NCBI RefSeq assembly: GCF_014635305.1
Contig: NZ_BMCS01000001.1
Location: forward strand, 2,604,001-2,668,000
DNA length: 64,000 bases
Direction of reading: 5' to 3'
Source: Williamsia phyllosphaerae
GTDB lineage: Bacteria > Actinomycetota > Actinomycetes > Mycobacteriales > Mycobacteriaceae
The position numbers and the translations under genes are program-made. The first letter of the stretch is position 1, and each line of letters opens with the position of its first letter. The notes under the pieces were generated by a model. That model was given only the letters and a program-made list of their open reading frames with translations, was not told the origin of the DNA and ran no database searches. Below, piece after piece: positions 1-9,481 of the stretch.

Positions 1-735
1 GGGGAGGGCAACAAGAAGCTGTCCAAGCGCGACCCGCAGTCGAGTCTGTTCCACCACCGCGACCGCGGGTTCATCCCCGAGGGTCTGCTCAACTACCTGG
101 CGCTGCTCGGATGGGGTATCGCCGACGACCACGACCTGTTCTCGCTCGACGAGATGATCGCGGCCTTCGATGTGGGAGCGGTCAATTCGAACCCGGCGCG
201 GTTCGATCTGAAGAAGGCCGAGGCCATCAACGCCGAGCACATCCGCCGGCTGGCCCCGGAGGACTTCGCGGCCCGCCTGAGCGCCTATCTCGTCGATCGG
301 GGTCTGCTGGCGGCCACCGCCGACACGTCGTCGTTCCCGGTGATCGCCGATCTGGTGCAGACACGCATCCAGGTGCTCGGAGACGCCTGGGGCCTCATGT
401 CGTTCCTCTATACATCCGACGCCGACCTCACGATCGACGCCGGTGCCGCGGCCAAGAACCTCGGTGCCGACGCGGGCCCGGTCGTCGACGCCGCCATCAC
501 CGCGATCTCCGGCGTGGGGGAGTGGAGCACCCAGGCGATCGAGACGGCGTTGAAAGAGGCGCTCGTCGACGGCCTCGAACTCAAGCCGCGCAAGGCGTTC
601 GGTCCGGTCCGGGTGGCCGTCACCGGATCGCACATCAGCCCGCCGCTGTTCGAGTCCATCGAGCTGCTCGGCCGCGACAGCACCGTCGCCCGCTTGCGCG
701 CGGCACGGGAGAAGTACTGCAAAACTGACGCCTGA
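1..735 (+). CDS. gltX: Glutamyl-tRNA synthetase, C-terminal part
   Basis: Class I aminoacyl-tRNA synthetase that charges tRNA-Glu; the 5' part lies outside the window. Reading frame 1 is open from base 1 and encodes KLSKR at residues 6-10 of the fragment, the KMSKS-type ATP-binding loop, followed by the GluRS-typical [21 protein letters not shown] stretch (split here: [11 protein letters not shown], then [10 protein letters not shown]) and the helical anticodon-binding domain. It ends with TGA at 733-735. The gene lies just upstream of tRNA-Gln and tRNA-Glu, the order also seen in mycobacteria. Many actinobacteria use a non-discriminating GluRS together with GatCAB; which type this is cannot be told from the fragment. 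Confidence 0.95.
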   Translation, partial: GEGNKKLSKRDPQSSLFHHRDRGFIPEGLLNYLALLGWGIADDHDLFSLDEMIAAFDVGAVNSNPARFDLKKAEAINAEHIRRLAPEDFAARLSAYLVDRGLLAATADTSSFPVIADLVQTRIQVLGDAWGLMSFLYTSDADLTIDAGAAAKNLGADAGPVVDAAITAISGVGEWSTQAIETALKEALVDGLELKPRKAFGPVRVAVTGSHISPPLFESIELLGRDSTVARLRAAREKYCKTDA

Positions 736-744
736 GCTGCTGGT

Positions 745-775
745 TTGCGGTTCCCGACGCGCTTTTTGCTAGTCT
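745..775 (+). promoter_or_regulatory. Possible promoter for tRNA-Gln
   Basis: TTGCGG at 745-750 and TAGTCT at 770-775 are separated by 19 bases and lie about 50 bases before tRNA-Gln, directly after the gltX stop. The -10 box is good, the spacing is long. This is inference only. Confidence 0.3.
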
Positions 776-824
776 ACTTCTCGGCGCTTTTCGCTGGCGT
801 AGATCGGCAGCGGGAGCCCTACCT

Positions 825-896
825 TGGGGTATGGTGTAATTGGCAACACAGCGGTTTCTGGTACCGTCGTTCTAGGTTCGAGTCCTGGTACCCCAG
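825..896 (+). tRNA. tRNA-Gln (anticodon CTG)
   Basis: A 72-base cloverleaf. The acceptor arms TGGGGTA (825-831) and TACCCCA (889-895) pair perfectly and are followed by discriminator G896. The anticodon loop TTCTGGT carries CTG, reading CAG codons. The T arm contains GGTTCGAGTCC. No CCA is encoded after the discriminator, unlike the neighbouring tRNA-Glu. Confidence 0.95.
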
Positions 897-1011
897 CGTC
901 GAGCGGACATCAATGGAGTCGATTTTGGTTCCGATCGTCTGCCGAGTAATCTGGCGAGGTTGCAAATTCTCCCGAGAACGAGCAACTGAGTTCGACACAG
1001 ATGAAGTTCCT

Positions 1012-1084
1012 GGCCCCGTCGTCTAGCGGCCTAGGACGCCGCCCTCTCAAGGCGGTAGCGCGGGTTCGAATCCCGTCGGGGCTA
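1012..1084 (+). tRNA. tRNA-Glu (anticodon CTC)
   Basis: A 73-base cloverleaf. Acceptor GGCCCCG (1012-1018) pairs with CGGGGCT (1077-1083), discriminator A1084, and CCA is encoded at 1085-1087. The anticodon stem CCGCC/GGCGG closes the loop CTCTCAA, giving anticodon CTC for GAG codons. The T arm has GGTTCGAATCC. It lies 115 bases after tRNA-Gln and is followed at once by a strong hairpin terminator. Confidence 0.96.
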
Positions 1085-1092
1085 CCAGAAGG

Positions 1093-1145
1093 AATCCGTA
1101 GCAGTTCGTCTCGCTCAGCGAGCCGAAGTGCTACGGATTTTCTGT
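1093..1145 (+). terminator. Intrinsic terminator after tRNA-Glu
   Basis: An 11-bp perfect stem AATCCGTAGCA (1093-1103) / TGCTACGGATT (1129-1139) is followed by a T-rich run at 1138-1147. A second small stem (CTCGCT/AGCGAG type) sits inside the loop. The 3' arm overlaps the stop codon and last codons of the convergent NADAR gene, so it may serve both directions. Confidence 0.85.
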
Positions 1146-1628
1146 TTCCAGGGGGTCGGGGGCGGCGAGTTCGGCGGCCAGGCGCATCCGCACCGACATC
1201 AGGATCACGCCCAGGGCGTTGTCTCCGTCGACATCGATGTGCTCCGGGCACTCGCACGTTCCCCAGACCTGATCGTGGACGGTGTTCCCGTTGACCAGGA
1301 TGCTGCCCATGGTGGCGGCCAACTGCACGCCCAGGTCGGCGTTGTGGGCGAACTTGGCGGCGACGATGACCTCCATCGCCTGATAGCGGTCGACGTCCCA
1401 GTCCTCGACGGCCTCGATGGTCTCGCCGAACGCGGTGGCGTCCTCGGCGGTCGCGATGGACAGCACGTGCACCACGTCGTCGGGTTCCGCCGCCCCCGCG
1501 GCCGCGAACGCGTGCTCAGCCGACGAGAAGACGTTGCCCCGGAACGGGGTCGGCACCGGTGCAGAACTGGCGAGGTAGGAGTACTCGCCGTCGAAGGAGC
1601 CGATGATGTGCGGCCGGGGATCGGTCAT
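1131..1628 (-). CDS. NADAR-domain (YbiA/RibX-like) protein
   Basis: A 165-residue protein that resembles the NADAR (DUF1768, YbiA) fold. Visible family features are an N-terminal FDGEYSYL segment, the SSAEHAFAAA helix (the SEHxFxA signature), AAKF in the middle, and a C-terminal VWG...NALGVILMSVR block. Family members include N-glycosidases acting on ADP-ribosyl groups or riboflavin-pathway intermediates; the substrate here is unknown. The ATG at 1628 was chosen because the family begins close to the FDGEYS motif; the longer frame upstream is Arg-rich. No good ribosome-binding site is seen. Its 3' end overlaps the tRNA-Glu terminator. Confidence 0.75.
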   Translation of the reverse strand: MTDPRPHIIGSFDGEYSYLASSAPVPTPFRGNVFSSAEHAFAAAGAAEPDDVVHVLSIATAEDATAFGETIEAVEDWDVDRYQAMEVIVAAKFAHNADLGVQLAATMGSILVNGNTVHDQVWGTCECPEHIDVDGDNALGVILMSVRMRLAAELAAPDPLETENP

Positions 1629-1726
1629 GACAGGGGATGGGTCCTCACAGGCCGGGCGACGCGAGTGCGTGCGGTTCCATCGTCGCACCGATCGACGATG
1701 TCGGTGCAACTCTTTACGATCCGCGC

Positions 1727-1928
1727 ATGAGCAGTCCCGAAACGAACACCGCCGACCCGATCATGACCAGGATCACCGCGGCATCTCACCGCCGCACGCG
1801 AACGGGTGTCGGCATTACCCGATGACGACTACGGACGGTTCATACGCGCTGCGATCGACGGGGTGGGCGAGGCCGTCGCTCAGCGTTCGACCGAGCGTCG
1901 CCCGTCGGCCCCAGGCTCGGCCGACTGA
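1727..1928 (+). pseudogene. Possible leaderless small gene broken by a frameshift
   Basis: A TACGAT box at 1715-1720 stands six bases before ATG 1727, the leaderless pattern used elsewhere in this window. The frame from 1727 gives 32 residues (starts MSSPETNTADPIMTR) and stops at 1825. A second frame, open from about 1767 to the TGA at 1926-1928, reads like real protein (contains ERVSALPDDDYGRFIRAAID). A one- or two-base indel near 1775-1800 would join them into a protein of about 65 residues. It could be a pseudogene, a sequencing error, or chance. No family recognised. Confidence 0.35.
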
Positions 1929-1953
1929 TCAGGTCGCCCGGCGGACAGGAGAG

Positions 1954-2451
1954 TCAGAGGTACTGCGCGGTGTTGCCGGCCAACGGGATCTCGGGGAGAC
2001 CGAGCTTGCGATGATCCCAGCTGCGGGTGCGTTCCCCGACCACCCGCACCGCGACCCGCTTGTTCATCATCTGGTCGACGAACGGCTTGACCTCTTCGGA
2101 GTACTCGCCGTTGTAGCGCTCCCACACACTGATCCCCACGCGCAGGAGGGTGTCCGGGTCGTCGACGATCTCGGCCCGTCCCTCGATCGCGACACCGCGC
2201 AGGGTGTCGTAGGTGTCGCCTGCCTCGACCATCACCGACACCGTCGGGTCGCGACGGATGTTGACCGCCTTCTGGGACTTCGCCTTGGTCTCGAACCAGA
2301 TCTCGCCGTCGAGCAGGGCGTACCACATGGCCACGAGGTGCACCGAGCCCGTCGCTGAGCGCGTCGCCAATGTCGCTGTGCGGCTGCGGGCGAGGAACGA
2401 CTCGATCTCCTCGTCGGTCATCACGATCTGCGACCGTTGGTTGTTTCCCAT
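1954..2451 (-). CDS. PPOX-class (pyridoxamine-oxidase-fold) F420/flavin-dependent protein
   Basis: A 165-residue split-barrel flavin or deazaflavin-binding protein of the pyridoxamine 5'-phosphate oxidase superfamily. The N-terminal part has the usual helix plus strand TATLATRSATGSVHLVAMWY, followed by IWFETKAKSQKAVNIRRDP, and the barrel strand RGVAIEGRAEIV. Many actinobacterial members use F420; an F420 biosynthesis gene (fbiD) lies 7 kb away. The start ATG 2451 follows AGGAG with 8-base spacing. It sits 65 bases after the IclR gene on the same strand and may share its transcript. Substrate unknown. I recall that the same position in M. tuberculosis (Rv2991) holds a homologue. Confidence 0.8.
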   Translation of the reverse strand: MGNNQRSQIVMTDEEIESFLARSRTATLATRSATGSVHLVAMWYALLDGEIWFETKAKSQKAVNIRRDPTVSVMVEAGDTYDTLRGVAIEGRAEIVDDPDTLLRVGISVWERYNGEYSEEVKPFVDQMMNKRVAVRVVGERTRSWDHRKLGLPEIPLAGNTAQYL

Positions 2452-2516
2452 CCGTGGGACTCCTGTCAGTGGTGATGATGAGGGGTGCTGGTGCGGGGGG
2501 TGTGATGCGGGGAAGT

Positions 2517-3272
2517 TCAGGCGTGCAGCAGACGCTTGTGGATCGCATCGGCCGCGGCGAGCAGGTCGGCGGCCCACCGGGATCCGGGTCGGCGGCCCAT
2601 CCGGTCGATGGGGCCGGACACCGAGATCGCGGCGACGACGTCGCCGGCGGCGTCGCGGACGGGAGCGGAGACACTGGCGACGCCGGCCTCGCGCTCGCCG
2701 GCGCTCTGCGCCCAGCCGCGCCTGCGGATCTCCAACAGGGTCCGCTCACCGAAGGCGCTGTCGGTCAGCAGTGTCCGTTGCGTGGCCGGATCGGCCCAGG
2801 CCAACAGGACCTTCGCCCCGGACCCCGCGGTCATCGGCAGGTAGGCACCCACGGGCACGGTGTCCCGCAGACCGGTGGGTGGTTCCATCGCCGCGACGCA
2901 GATGCGCTGGGTGCCCTCACGGCGGTACAGCTGCACCGATTCCCCGGTGATCTCGCGCAGACGTGGCAGCACCATCATCGCGGCCTCGCGCACCGTGTCG
3001 GTCGCCTCGGCGGCGAGCTCGGCCAGGGCGGGTCCCGGACACCACTGCCCGGCGGTGTTGCGGACCAGGAGCCGGTGGGTCTCGAGGCCCATCGCGAGCC
3101 GGTGGGCCGTCGCGCGGGGGAGGCCGGTCTTGACGCACAGTTCGTTGAGGTTGCAGGGGCTCTCGGCGATCGACCGCAGCACCGCGACCGACTTGTCCAG
3201 GACACCGACCCCGCTCACGACCATGGGCGAACCCGTCCCACCGGACGCCGACGGTGCGCTAATATGTCTCAC
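2517..3272 (-). CDS. ltbR: IclR-family regulator of leucine biosynthesis (LtbR-like)
   Basis: A 251-residue IclR-type repressor: an N-terminal winged helix (GVGVLDKSVAVLRSI, then LPRATAHRLAMGLE as recognition helix, about residues 22-65) and a C-terminal effector domain ending in a VRDAAGDVVAAISVSGP block. It is divergent from leuCD; in Corynebacterium the equivalent gene, LtbR, represses leu and trp genes, so the same job is inferred. The GTG start at 3272 stands six bases after TAGTAT, fitting a leaderless mRNA. An ATG at 3224 would give a length closer to mycobacterial homologues and is the alternative. Confidence 0.85.
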   Translation of the reverse strand: MRHISAPSASGGTGSPMVVSGVGVLDKSVAVLRSIAESPCNLNELCVKTGLPRATAHRLAMGLETHRLLVRNTAGQWCPGPALAELAAEATDTVREAAMMVLPRLREITGESVQLYRREGTQRICVAAMEPPTGLRDTVPVGAYLPMTAGSGAKVLLAWADPATQRTLLTDSAFGERTLLEIRRRGWAQSAGEREAGVASVSAPVRDAAGDVVAAISVSGPIDRMGRRPGSRWAADLLAAADAIHKRLLHA

Positions 3273-3277
3273 AGGTC

Positions 3278-3283
3278 GATACT
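3278..3283 (-). promoter_or_regulatory. -10 box of ltbR (leaderless)
   Basis: The minus strand reads TAGTAT followed by six bases and the GTG start at 3272. It lies within the 55-base ltbR/leuC gap, so LtbR binding here could control both genes. No operator repeat could be assigned with confidence. Confidence 0.55.
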
Positions 3284-3327
3284 AGACTCCCGAATATTGA
3301 TATGCACGCGAATGTGGTGATGACGCA

Positions 3328-4755
3328 ATGAGTACAGCGAAGACTCTGGCCGAGAAGGTCTGGGCCGAACATGTCGTCCAGTACGGCGAGGCCGATGCCA
3401 GTGGGCAGCACAACCCGGACCTCATCTACATCGACCTCCACCTCGTCCACGAGGTGACGTCGCCGCAGGCCTTCGAGGGGCTGCGGCTCGCCGGCCGGCC
3501 GGTCCGTCGGCCCGATCTCACCATCGCCACCGAGGACCACAACGTCCCCACCATCGACATCGACAAGCCCATCGCCGACGTCGTCTCGCGGACCCAGGTG
3601 GACACGTTGCGCAGCAACTGCGCCGAGTTCGGGATCCGCCTGCACCCCATGGGAGACGCCGAGCAGGGCATCGTCCACATCATCGGCCCCCAGCTCGGAC
3701 TCACCCAGCCGGGTATGACGATCGTCTGCGGTGACAGCCACACCTCGACGCACGGCGCATTCGGTGCGCTGGCAATGGGAATCGGTACCTCGGAGGTCGA
3801 GCACGTCCTCGCGACGCAGACGTTGTCGTTGCGCCCGTTCAAGACCATGGCCATCACGGTCGACGGCGAACTGCCCGCGGGCGTCACGAGCAAGGATCTC
3901 ATCCTGGCGATCATCGCCGAGATCGGCACCGGCGGCGGTCAGGGATACGTCCTGGAGTACCGCGGCTCGGCCATCGAGAAGTTGTCGATGGAGGCACGAA
4001 TGACCATCTGCAACATGTCGATCGAGGCGGGTGCCCGCGCGGGCATGATCGCGCCGGACCAGACGACCTACGACTACCTGCAGGGCCGCCCCAACGCGCC
4101 GACCGGTGACGACTGGGATCGCGCCGTCGAGCACTGGGAGAGCCTGCGCACCGATCCCGGGGCGGTCTACGACGAGGAGGTGCGCATCGACGCCACCACG
4201 TTGTCCCCCTTCGTGACCTGGGGGACCAACCCCGGGCAGGGCGCCCCGCTGAGCGCGACCGTTCCCGATCCCGCCGAGTTCGGCGACGCCTCGGCGGCCA
4301 CGTCGGCCGAAAAGGCCCTCGCGTACATGGATCTGACCCCCGGTACCCCGCTGCGTGACATCTCCATCGACACCGTCTTCGTCGGATCGTGCACCAACGG
4401 GCGGATCGAGGACCTGCGCTCGGTGGCCGACATCCTGCGCGGTCGGACCGTCGCCGAGGGCATGCGGATGCTCATCGTGCCGGGATCGATGCGGGTCCGT
4501 GCGCAGGCCGAGACCGAGGGGTTGGGCGAGATCTTCACCGCCGCAGGTGCGGAGTGGCGACAGGCGGGCTGCTCGATGTGCCTGGGCATGAACCCCGATC
4601 AGCTGGCCCCGGGGGAGCGCTGCGCGTCGACCTCCAACCGCAATTTCGAGGGCCGTCAGGGCAAGGGCGGCCGGACCCATCTGGTCTCGCCGGAGGTGGC
4701 TGCCGCCACCGCCATTCGCGGGCGGCTCTCGGCCCCCGCCGATCTGAACGCCTGA
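3328..4755 (+). CDS. leuC: 3-isopropylmalate dehydratase, large subunit
   Basis: Aconitase-family subunit that, with LeuD, isomerises 2- to 3-isopropylmalate in leucine synthesis. It is 475 residues, normal for the family. The [4Fe-4S] ligands are visible as Cys355 in VGSCTNGR and Cys415/Cys418 in CSMC. The substrate/cofactor segment [21 protein letters not shown] (shown in part: [14 protein letters not shown]) is conserved. The ATG is 55 bases from the divergent ltbR start. leuD follows 29 bases downstream, so the two form an operon. Confidence 0.97.
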   Translation: MSTAKTLAEKVWAEHVVQYGEADASGQHNPDLIYIDLHLVHEVTSPQAFEGLRLAGRPVRRPDLTIATEDHNVPTIDIDKPIADVVSRTQVDTLRSNCAEFGIRLHPMGDAEQGIVHIIGPQLGLTQPGMTIVCGDSHTSTHGAFGALAMGIGTSEVEHVLATQTLSLRPFKTMAITVDGELPAGVTSKDLILAIIAEIGTGGGQGYVLEYRGSAIEKLSMEARMTICNMSIEAGARAGMIAPDQTTYDYLQGRPNAPTGDDWDRAVEHWESLRTDPGAVYDEEVRIDATTLSPFVTWGTNPGQGAPLSATVPDPAEFGDASAATSAEKALAYMDLTPGTPLRDISIDTVFVGSCTNGRIEDLRSVADILRGRTVAEGMRMLIVPGSMRVRAQAETEGLGEIFTAAGAEWRQAGCSMCLGMNPDQLAPGERCASTSNRNFEGRQGKGGRTHLVSPEVAAATAIRGRLSAPADLNA

Positions 4756-4784
4756 CCAGTTCACGACACGACCCGCGAGGAATC

Positions 4785-5372
4785 ATGAAACCGTTCACCA
4801 CCCACACCGGAATCGGCGTACCCCTGCGCCGCAGCAACGTCGACACCGACCAGATCATCCCGGCGGTGTACCTGAAGCGGGTCACCCGCACCGGATTTGA
4901 GGACGGGCTGTTCGCCGCCTGGCGCAACGACCCGGACTTCATCCTCAACAACGAGCCGTGGTCGCGGGGTTCGGTGCTCGTGGCCGGGCCGGATTTCGGC
5001 ACCGGATCGTCGCGCGAGCACGCCGTCTGGGCCCTCTCGGACTTCGGTTTCCGGGTGGTCATCTCGTCTCGTTTCGCCGACATCTTCCGCGGGAACGCCG
5101 GAAAAGCGGGTCTCGTGGCGGCCCAGGTGGAGCAGTCCGACGTCGATCTGATCTGGAAAAGGCTCGAAGAAACGCCCGGGACGGAAATCACCGTCAGCCT
5201 TGAGGATCGAACCGTCGCGGTCGATGACCTGGTGGTGCGCTTTGGGATTGACGACTACACGAGGTGGCGTCTCATCGAGGGTCTCGACGACATCGGATTG
5301 ACATTACGCCAGGTAGAGGCCATTTCTGAGTTCGAAAAGGCAAGGCCCGTATGGAAACCGGCGACCCTGTGA
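4785..5372 (+). CDS. leuD: 3-isopropylmalate dehydratase, small subunit
   Basis: Swivelling-domain partner of LeuC, 195 residues, the expected length. It carries [15 protein letters not shown] near the N-terminus and the [17 protein letters not shown] substrate-binding segment. The ATG at 4785 follows GCGAGGA. It is the last gene of the leu operon; hupB follows after a 168-base gap with its own ribosome-binding site. Confidence 0.97.
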   Translation: MKPFTTHTGIGVPLRRSNVDTDQIIPAVYLKRVTRTGFEDGLFAAWRNDPDFILNNEPWSRGSVLVAGPDFGTGSSREHAVWALSDFGFRVVISSRFADIFRGNAGKAGLVAAQVEQSDVDLIWKRLEETPGTEITVSLEDRTVAVDDLVVRFGIDDYTRWRLIEGLDDIGLTLRQVEAISEFEKARPVWKPATL

Positions 5373-5540
5373 AGCCCGCCTGAGGATCTCCTGAGGGCCG
5401 ATGTCGTATGTCCTTGGAGGACTACGTACATCGCGACACCGAAACTTCATCCGCGCAGGACGTGGAACTTTTCGTTTATCACGTTTACCGTGTGCTGTAG
5501 CTGGCTCAACGTGGGCCACCAGCTTGCGGAGGTTGAACCC

Positions 5541-6200
5541 ATGAATAAAGCAGAGCTCATCGAAGAGCTTACGAAGAAGTTGGACACCGACCGTCGCACG
5601 GCGACAGACGCTGTCGAGCACGTCGTCGACACGATCGTTCGCGCGGTGAACAAAGGTGAGAGCGTCACCATCACCGGCTTCGGCGTATTCGAGAAGCGCA
5701 AGCGCGCCGCCCGGGTCGCGCGCAACCCGCGCACCGGCGAGACCGTGAAGGTCCGCCCGACGTCGGTTCCCGCCTTCCGTCCCGGCGCGCAGTTCAAGGC
5801 CGTGGTCGCGGGCAAGCAGAAGCTGAGCGCGTCCGGACCGGCGGTCAAGCGTGGCAGTGGAACTGCCGCGCCGACCAAGACCGCGGCCAAGAAGGCCCCG
5901 GCGAAGACCGCAGCCAAGAAGGCGGCCCCGGCCAAGAAGGCGGCTCCAGCGAAGAAGGCGACCACCGCGGTGAAGAAGGCGGCTCCGGCCAAGAAGGCCA
6001 CCACCGCCGCCAAGAAGGCGACCACCGCGGTGAAGAAGGCGGCTCCGGCCAAGAAGGCCACCACCGCCGCCAAGAAGGCGACCACCGCGGTGAAGAAGGC
6101 CGCTCCGGCCAAGAAGGCAACGGCCGCAGCGAAGAAGGCGGCTCCCGCCAAGAAGACCGCGGCCAAGAAGGCTCCGGCTCGCAAGGCACGCGCTCGCTGA
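5541..6200 (+). CDS. hupB: HU-type nucleoid protein HupB with long basic tail
   Basis: A 219-residue histone-like protein. Residues 1-90 are a standard HU domain that bends DNA ([14 protein letters not shown]..., [20 protein letters not shown] with the DNA-minor-groove arm). Residues after about 100 are a Lys/Ala/Pro/Thr tail of PAKK and KKATTA units, as in mycobacterial HupB/Hlp, which adds nonspecific DNA binding and compaction. Part of the tail is built from exact 60-base repeats. The ATG follows GGAGG. A strong terminator stands 36 bases after the stop. Confidence 0.96.
   Translation: MNKAELIEELTKKLDTDRRTATDAVEHVVDTIVRAVNKGESVTITGFGVFEKRKRAARVARNPRTGETVKVRPTSVPAFRPGAQFKAVVAGKQKLSASGPAVKRGSGTAAPTKTAAKKAPAKTAAKKAAPAKKAAPAKKATTAVKKAAPAKKATTAAKKATTAVKKAAPAKKATTAAKKATTAVKKAAPAKKATAAAKKAAPAKKTAAKKAPARKARAR
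5951..6118 (+). repeat. 60-bp tandem repeat in the HupB tail
   Basis: About 2.8 copies of a 60-base unit (20 residues each) run head to tail. The copies at 5953-6000, 6013-6060 and 6073-6118 differ at only a few positions. The unit encodes [19 protein letters not shown] sequence. Tail length can change by whole units through slippage or recombination without frameshift. Confidence 0.85.
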
Positions 6201-6235
6201 TCGTCGTCAGACGATCGGCAGTATCGACCAGCTGA

Positions 6236-6269
6236 CAACCCCCGACGGACTTCCCGCCGTCGGGGGTTG
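6236..6269. terminator. Strong hairpin between hupB and mutT1
   Basis: A perfect 13-bp stem CAACCCCCGACGG (6236-6248) / CCGTCGGGGGTTG (6257-6269) with an 8-base loop. It lies between convergent hupB and mutT1 and is likely bidirectional, although no long T run follows. Confidence 0.85.
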
Positions 6270-6298
6270 CCTGCTGTCCGGGGGTCTTCGGGCTCGAC

Positions 6299-7219
6299 TC
6301 AGTCCGAGTCTGCGCGACGCAGCGGGCTGTCGATGTGGTCGACGGCCACGACCTGGTCACCGTCGAGGGTGAGTACCCACATGCTCGCCTTGCGATTGCG
6401 GGTTCGGGGTATCGACGCCGGTCCGGACCCGACCCATGACGACAACAGGCCGGGAATCACCTTGCCCTGGCTACAGATCACGTGTGTCCCGTCAGCGCGG
6501 GCGATCTCCCGGACGCGCCTCAGCGCGGAATCCGGGTCCTCCTTGTAGCTCTCTTCCGAGAGTGCCGGCTCCACCTCGATCGGCGCCGTCAGTGTCACGG
6601 CCAGCGGTTCGAGGGTCTGCAGGCATCGGGTGCGATCGGCGGCGTGCAGATGTTCTCCGCCGAAGGCGACGAACTGTTCGACGAGCCGCTCGGCCTGCGT
6701 CCACCCGAAGGGCTCGAGCGGCCGGAGGCGGTCGTCGCCCCGATATCGTGCCGACCGACCGGCCTTGGCGTGGCGGACCACGAGCACGGTGTGCAGATCG
6801 GCGGGCAGACGGGCGAACTCGGCCAGCACCTTGCGGTCGGCTCGGTGACTCAACCGGTCACGTGCATCCGAGACCGTGCACCACTCGATCTCGTCGACCT
6901 CCTCGTTCACCGCGAACTCGCCGCCGGTGACCTGCGCCGACCAGTAGTGCACGTATTTGCGGCTCGATGAACCGAGGTCGTAGTCGACCCGGCGGAGATG
7001 GCGACCGAGGCGGACCGAATAGCCGGTCTCCTCGGCGATCTCACGGACGGCCGTCGCGACGAAGGTCTCGTCGTTCTCGCATTTGCCCTTGGGCAGGGTC
7101 CAGTCGTCGTAGCGGGGTCGGTGGATCACCGCGACCTCGACCGCGGGTTCGTCGCCCTCGATCGGTCGCCAGACCACGCCGCCGGCCGCGTACACCGATT
7201 TCCTCTGTGATGTCATCAC
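6299..7219 (-). CDS. mutT1: MutT1-like NUDIX hydrolase fused to a histidine phosphatase domain
   Basis: A 306-residue two-domain enzyme. The N-terminal NUDIX domain has the complete box (GKCENDE, then REIAEETGY, about residues 46-68). The C-terminal histidine-phosphatase-like domain begins with VVRHAKAG near residue 146. In mycobacteria this architecture (MutT1) hydrolyses 8-oxo-(d)GTP and dinucleoside polyphosphates, cleaning the nucleotide pool. The start is GTG 7219 or the adjacent ATG 7216. It follows ppk by 12 bases on the same strand, so the two are probably cotranscribed. Confidence 0.9.
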   Translation of the reverse strand: MMTSQRKSVYAAGGVVWRPIEGDEPAVEVAVIHRPRYDDWTLPKGKCENDETFVATAVREIAEETGYSVRLGRHLRRVDYDLGSSSRKYVHYWSAQVTGGEFAVNEEVDEIEWCTVSDARDRLSHRADRKVLAEFARLPADLHTVLVVRHAKAGRSARYRGDDRLRPLEPFGWTQAERLVEQFVAFGGEHLHAADRTRCLQTLEPLAVTLTAPIEVEPALSEESYKEDPDSALRRVREIARADGTHVICSQGKVIPGLLSSWVGSGPASIPRTRNRKASMWVLTLDGDQVVAVDHIDSPLRRADSD

Positions 7220-7231
7220 GTTCGGCCGTCG

Positions 7232-9481
7232 CTACGCGGAGTTGTCGGCCCTGCTGCGGTGTCGGCGCATCATCTCCCGTTGATGATCGCGGACCTTCTC
7301 GCCGGCCGCGGGGGACGCCGTCCACCCGCCGTCGGCCTCGAGGATCCAGCAGCGCGTCGTGGGATCGAGTGCCGAGGCGAAGATCTCGCCCATCTCACGG
7401 GTCAGACGTTGATCGCGGACCTGCGCCATCACCTCGATACGTCGATCCAGGTTGCGGTGCATCATGTCGGCGCTGCCGATCCAGTACTCGTCGAGAGCCC
7501 CGAAGTGCAGGATCCGAGAGTGTTCGAGGAACTGACCCAGGATCGAACGGACGGTGATGTTGTCACTGATCCCGGGGACGTTCGGCCGCAGCGCGCAGAT
7601 GCCGCGCACCACGATCTCGACCGGGACGCCCGCCTGTGACGCGCGGTAGAGGGCGTCGATCACCTGCTCGTCGACGAGTGCGTTGGCCTTCAACTGGATT
7701 CGCGCGCGTTCGTCGCCGGCCCGGTGGTGCTCGATCTCGGCGTTGATGCGCGCGATGATGCCCGCCCGGACACCGTGCGGTGCCACCAGCAGGTTGCGGT
7801 ACTCGTGTTTGCGCGAGTAACCGGTCAACGTGTTGAACAGGTCGGTCAGGTCGGCGCCGATGTCGGGAGCCGCGGTCAGCAGGCCCACGTCTTCGTAGAG
7901 CCGCGCGGTCTTGGGATTGTAGTTACCGGTACCGATGTGGCAGTAGCGGCGGATGGTCGACCCCTCACGGCGCACGACGAGGCATGTCTTGCAGTGGGTC
8001 TTGAGCCCGACGAGTCCGTAGACCACGTGCACACCGGCCTGCTCGAGCTGACGCGCCCACTTGATGTTGGCCTGCTCGTCGAAGCGGGCCTTGATCTCGA
8101 CCAGGGCGACCACCTGCTTGCCCGCCTCGGCGGCGTCGATGAGCGCGTTGACGATCGGCGAGTCACCGGAGGTGCGGTAGAGCGTCTGCTTGATGGCGAG
8201 GACCTGCGGGTCCGACGCGGCCTGCTCGATGAACCGTTGCACGCTCGTGGAGAACGAGTCGTAGGGGTGGTGCACCAGCACGTCGCCCTCGCGCAGCGTC
8301 GCGAAGACGCTCTTGGGGGTCTCGCGCTCGCCGAAGGCCGGGTGCGTCGCGGGGACGAACGGCCGGTCCTTGAGCGACGGGCGATCGAGCGCGAACACCT
8401 GGAACAAACACGACAGGTCGAGGATCCCGGGGACCTCGATGACGTCGGCGGGGTTGACGTCGAGTTCGCGCAGCAACAGTTCGAGCATGTGCTCGCTCAT
8501 GTCGTCGGCGACCTCGAGTCGCACCGGGGATCCGAAGCGGCGCCGGGCGAGTTCGCGCTCGAGGGCCTGCAGCAGGTCCTCGTCGCGGTCCTCCTCGACC
8601 TCGAAGTCGGCGTTGCGGGTGATCCGGAAGACGTGGTGTTCGACGATCTCCATCCCCGGGAAGAGGTGGCCGAGGTTGGCCGCGATGAGGGTCTCCATCG
8701 GCAACAGGATCGTCGGTGCCGGGCCGTCGTCGCTCTGCGAGCGACCCGACCGCGACATCAACTTGTCGACCTCGACGAAGCGACTCACGTTGTCGGGCAC
8801 CTTCACCCGGGCGAAGTGCTCGCCGCCCTCGGCGACGTCGGACACGGTGACGGCGAGGTTGATGCTCAGACCGCTGATGTAGGGGAAGGGGTGCGCCGGG
8901 TCGACCGCGAGCGGGGTCAGGACCGGGAACACCTCCTCGTGGAAGTACTCCGACATCCGGGCCTGCTCGTCGTCGGCGAGCTGATCCCACGACACGACGT
9001 GGATGTCGTTGTCCGCCAGCGCGGGCCGGACGGAATCCATGAACACGCGGGCGTGTCGCTCGGCGATCTGCTGTGTGCGCTTGGCGATCATCGACAGCTG
9101 TTCGCGGGGCGAGAGCCCGTCGGCCGATCGCACCGACAACCCGGTCTCGTCGCGCCGCTTGAGCCCGGCCACCCGCACCATGAAGAACTCGTCGAGGTTC
9201 GACGAGAAGATGGCGAGGAACTTGGCCCGGTCGAGCAGCGGGAGCGAGGTGTCCTCGGCGAGGGCCAGGACGCGGGAGTTGAAGTCGAGCCAACTCAGTT
9301 CGCGGTTGAGGTAGCGGTCCTCGGGGAGATCGGCGCCCGCATCGGGAACGAGAGTCGCGGCCGGCGGCGCCACCGGCAGGGCCGGGGTCACGACCTCCGG
9401 CGGTCGCGTCGCGACGTCGCCGTCGGCGGATGGATCTACGGGTGAACTGTCCTGGGAAGCCACGCCACCATCATGACGCAT
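7232..9481 (-). CDS. ppk: Polyphosphate kinase 1
   Basis: PPK1 reversibly makes inorganic polyphosphate from ATP. About 749 residues, with a family-typical start to the conserved region ([18 protein letters not shown]). The C-terminal catalytic half contains the two HKD-like motifs, [10 protein letters not shown] and [10 protein letters not shown], the first carrying the autophosphorylated His. About 60 variable residues precede the conserved region. Start is uncertain: ATG 9481 overlaps the end of fbiD by 11 bases, and GTG 9463 is the alternative. mutT1 follows 12 bases downstream. Confidence 0.93.
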   Translation of the reverse strand: MRHDGGVASQDSSPVDPSADGDVATRPPEVVTPALPVAPPAATLVPDAGADLPEDRYLNRELSWLDFNSRVLALAEDTSLPLLDRAKFLAIFSSNLDEFFMVRVAGLKRRDETGLSVRSADGLSPREQLSMIAKRTQQIAERHARVFMDSVRPALADNDIHVVSWDQLADDEQARMSEYFHEEVFPVLTPLAVDPAHPFPYISGLSINLAVTVSDVAEGGEHFARVKVPDNVSRFVEVDKLMSRSGRSQSDDGPAPTILLPMETLIAANLGHLFPGMEIVEHHVFRITRNADFEVEEDRDEDLLQALERELARRRFGSPVRLEVADDMSEHMLELLLRELDVNPADVIEVPGILDLSCLFQVFALDRPSLKDRPFVPATHPAFGERETPKSVFATLREGDVLVHHPYDSFSTSVQRFIEQAASDPQVLAIKQTLYRTSGDSPIVNALIDAAEAGKQVVALVEIKARFDEQANIKWARQLEQAGVHVVYGLVGLKTHCKTCLVVRREGSTIRRYCHIGTGNYNPKTARLYEDVGLLTAAPDIGADLTDLFNTLTGYSRKHEYRNLLVAPHGVRAGIIARINAEIEHHRAGDERARIQLKANALVDEQVIDALYRASQAGVPVEIVVRGICALRPNVPGISDNITVRSILGQFLEHSRILHFGALDEYWIGSADMMHRNLDRRIEVMAQVRDQRLTREMGEIFASALDPTTRCWILEADGGWTASPAAGEKVRDHQREMMRRHRSRADNSA

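Noticed and set aside
3225..3327. Leucine leader peptide or T-box before leuC
   Set aside because: The gap is only 55 bases from the leaderless ltbR start, with no Leu-rich ORF or T-box; control by LtbR is more likely.
5951..6118. Regular repeats considered as a CRISPR array
   Set aside because: Units abut without spacers, keep the HupB reading frame and encode PAKK-type sequence.
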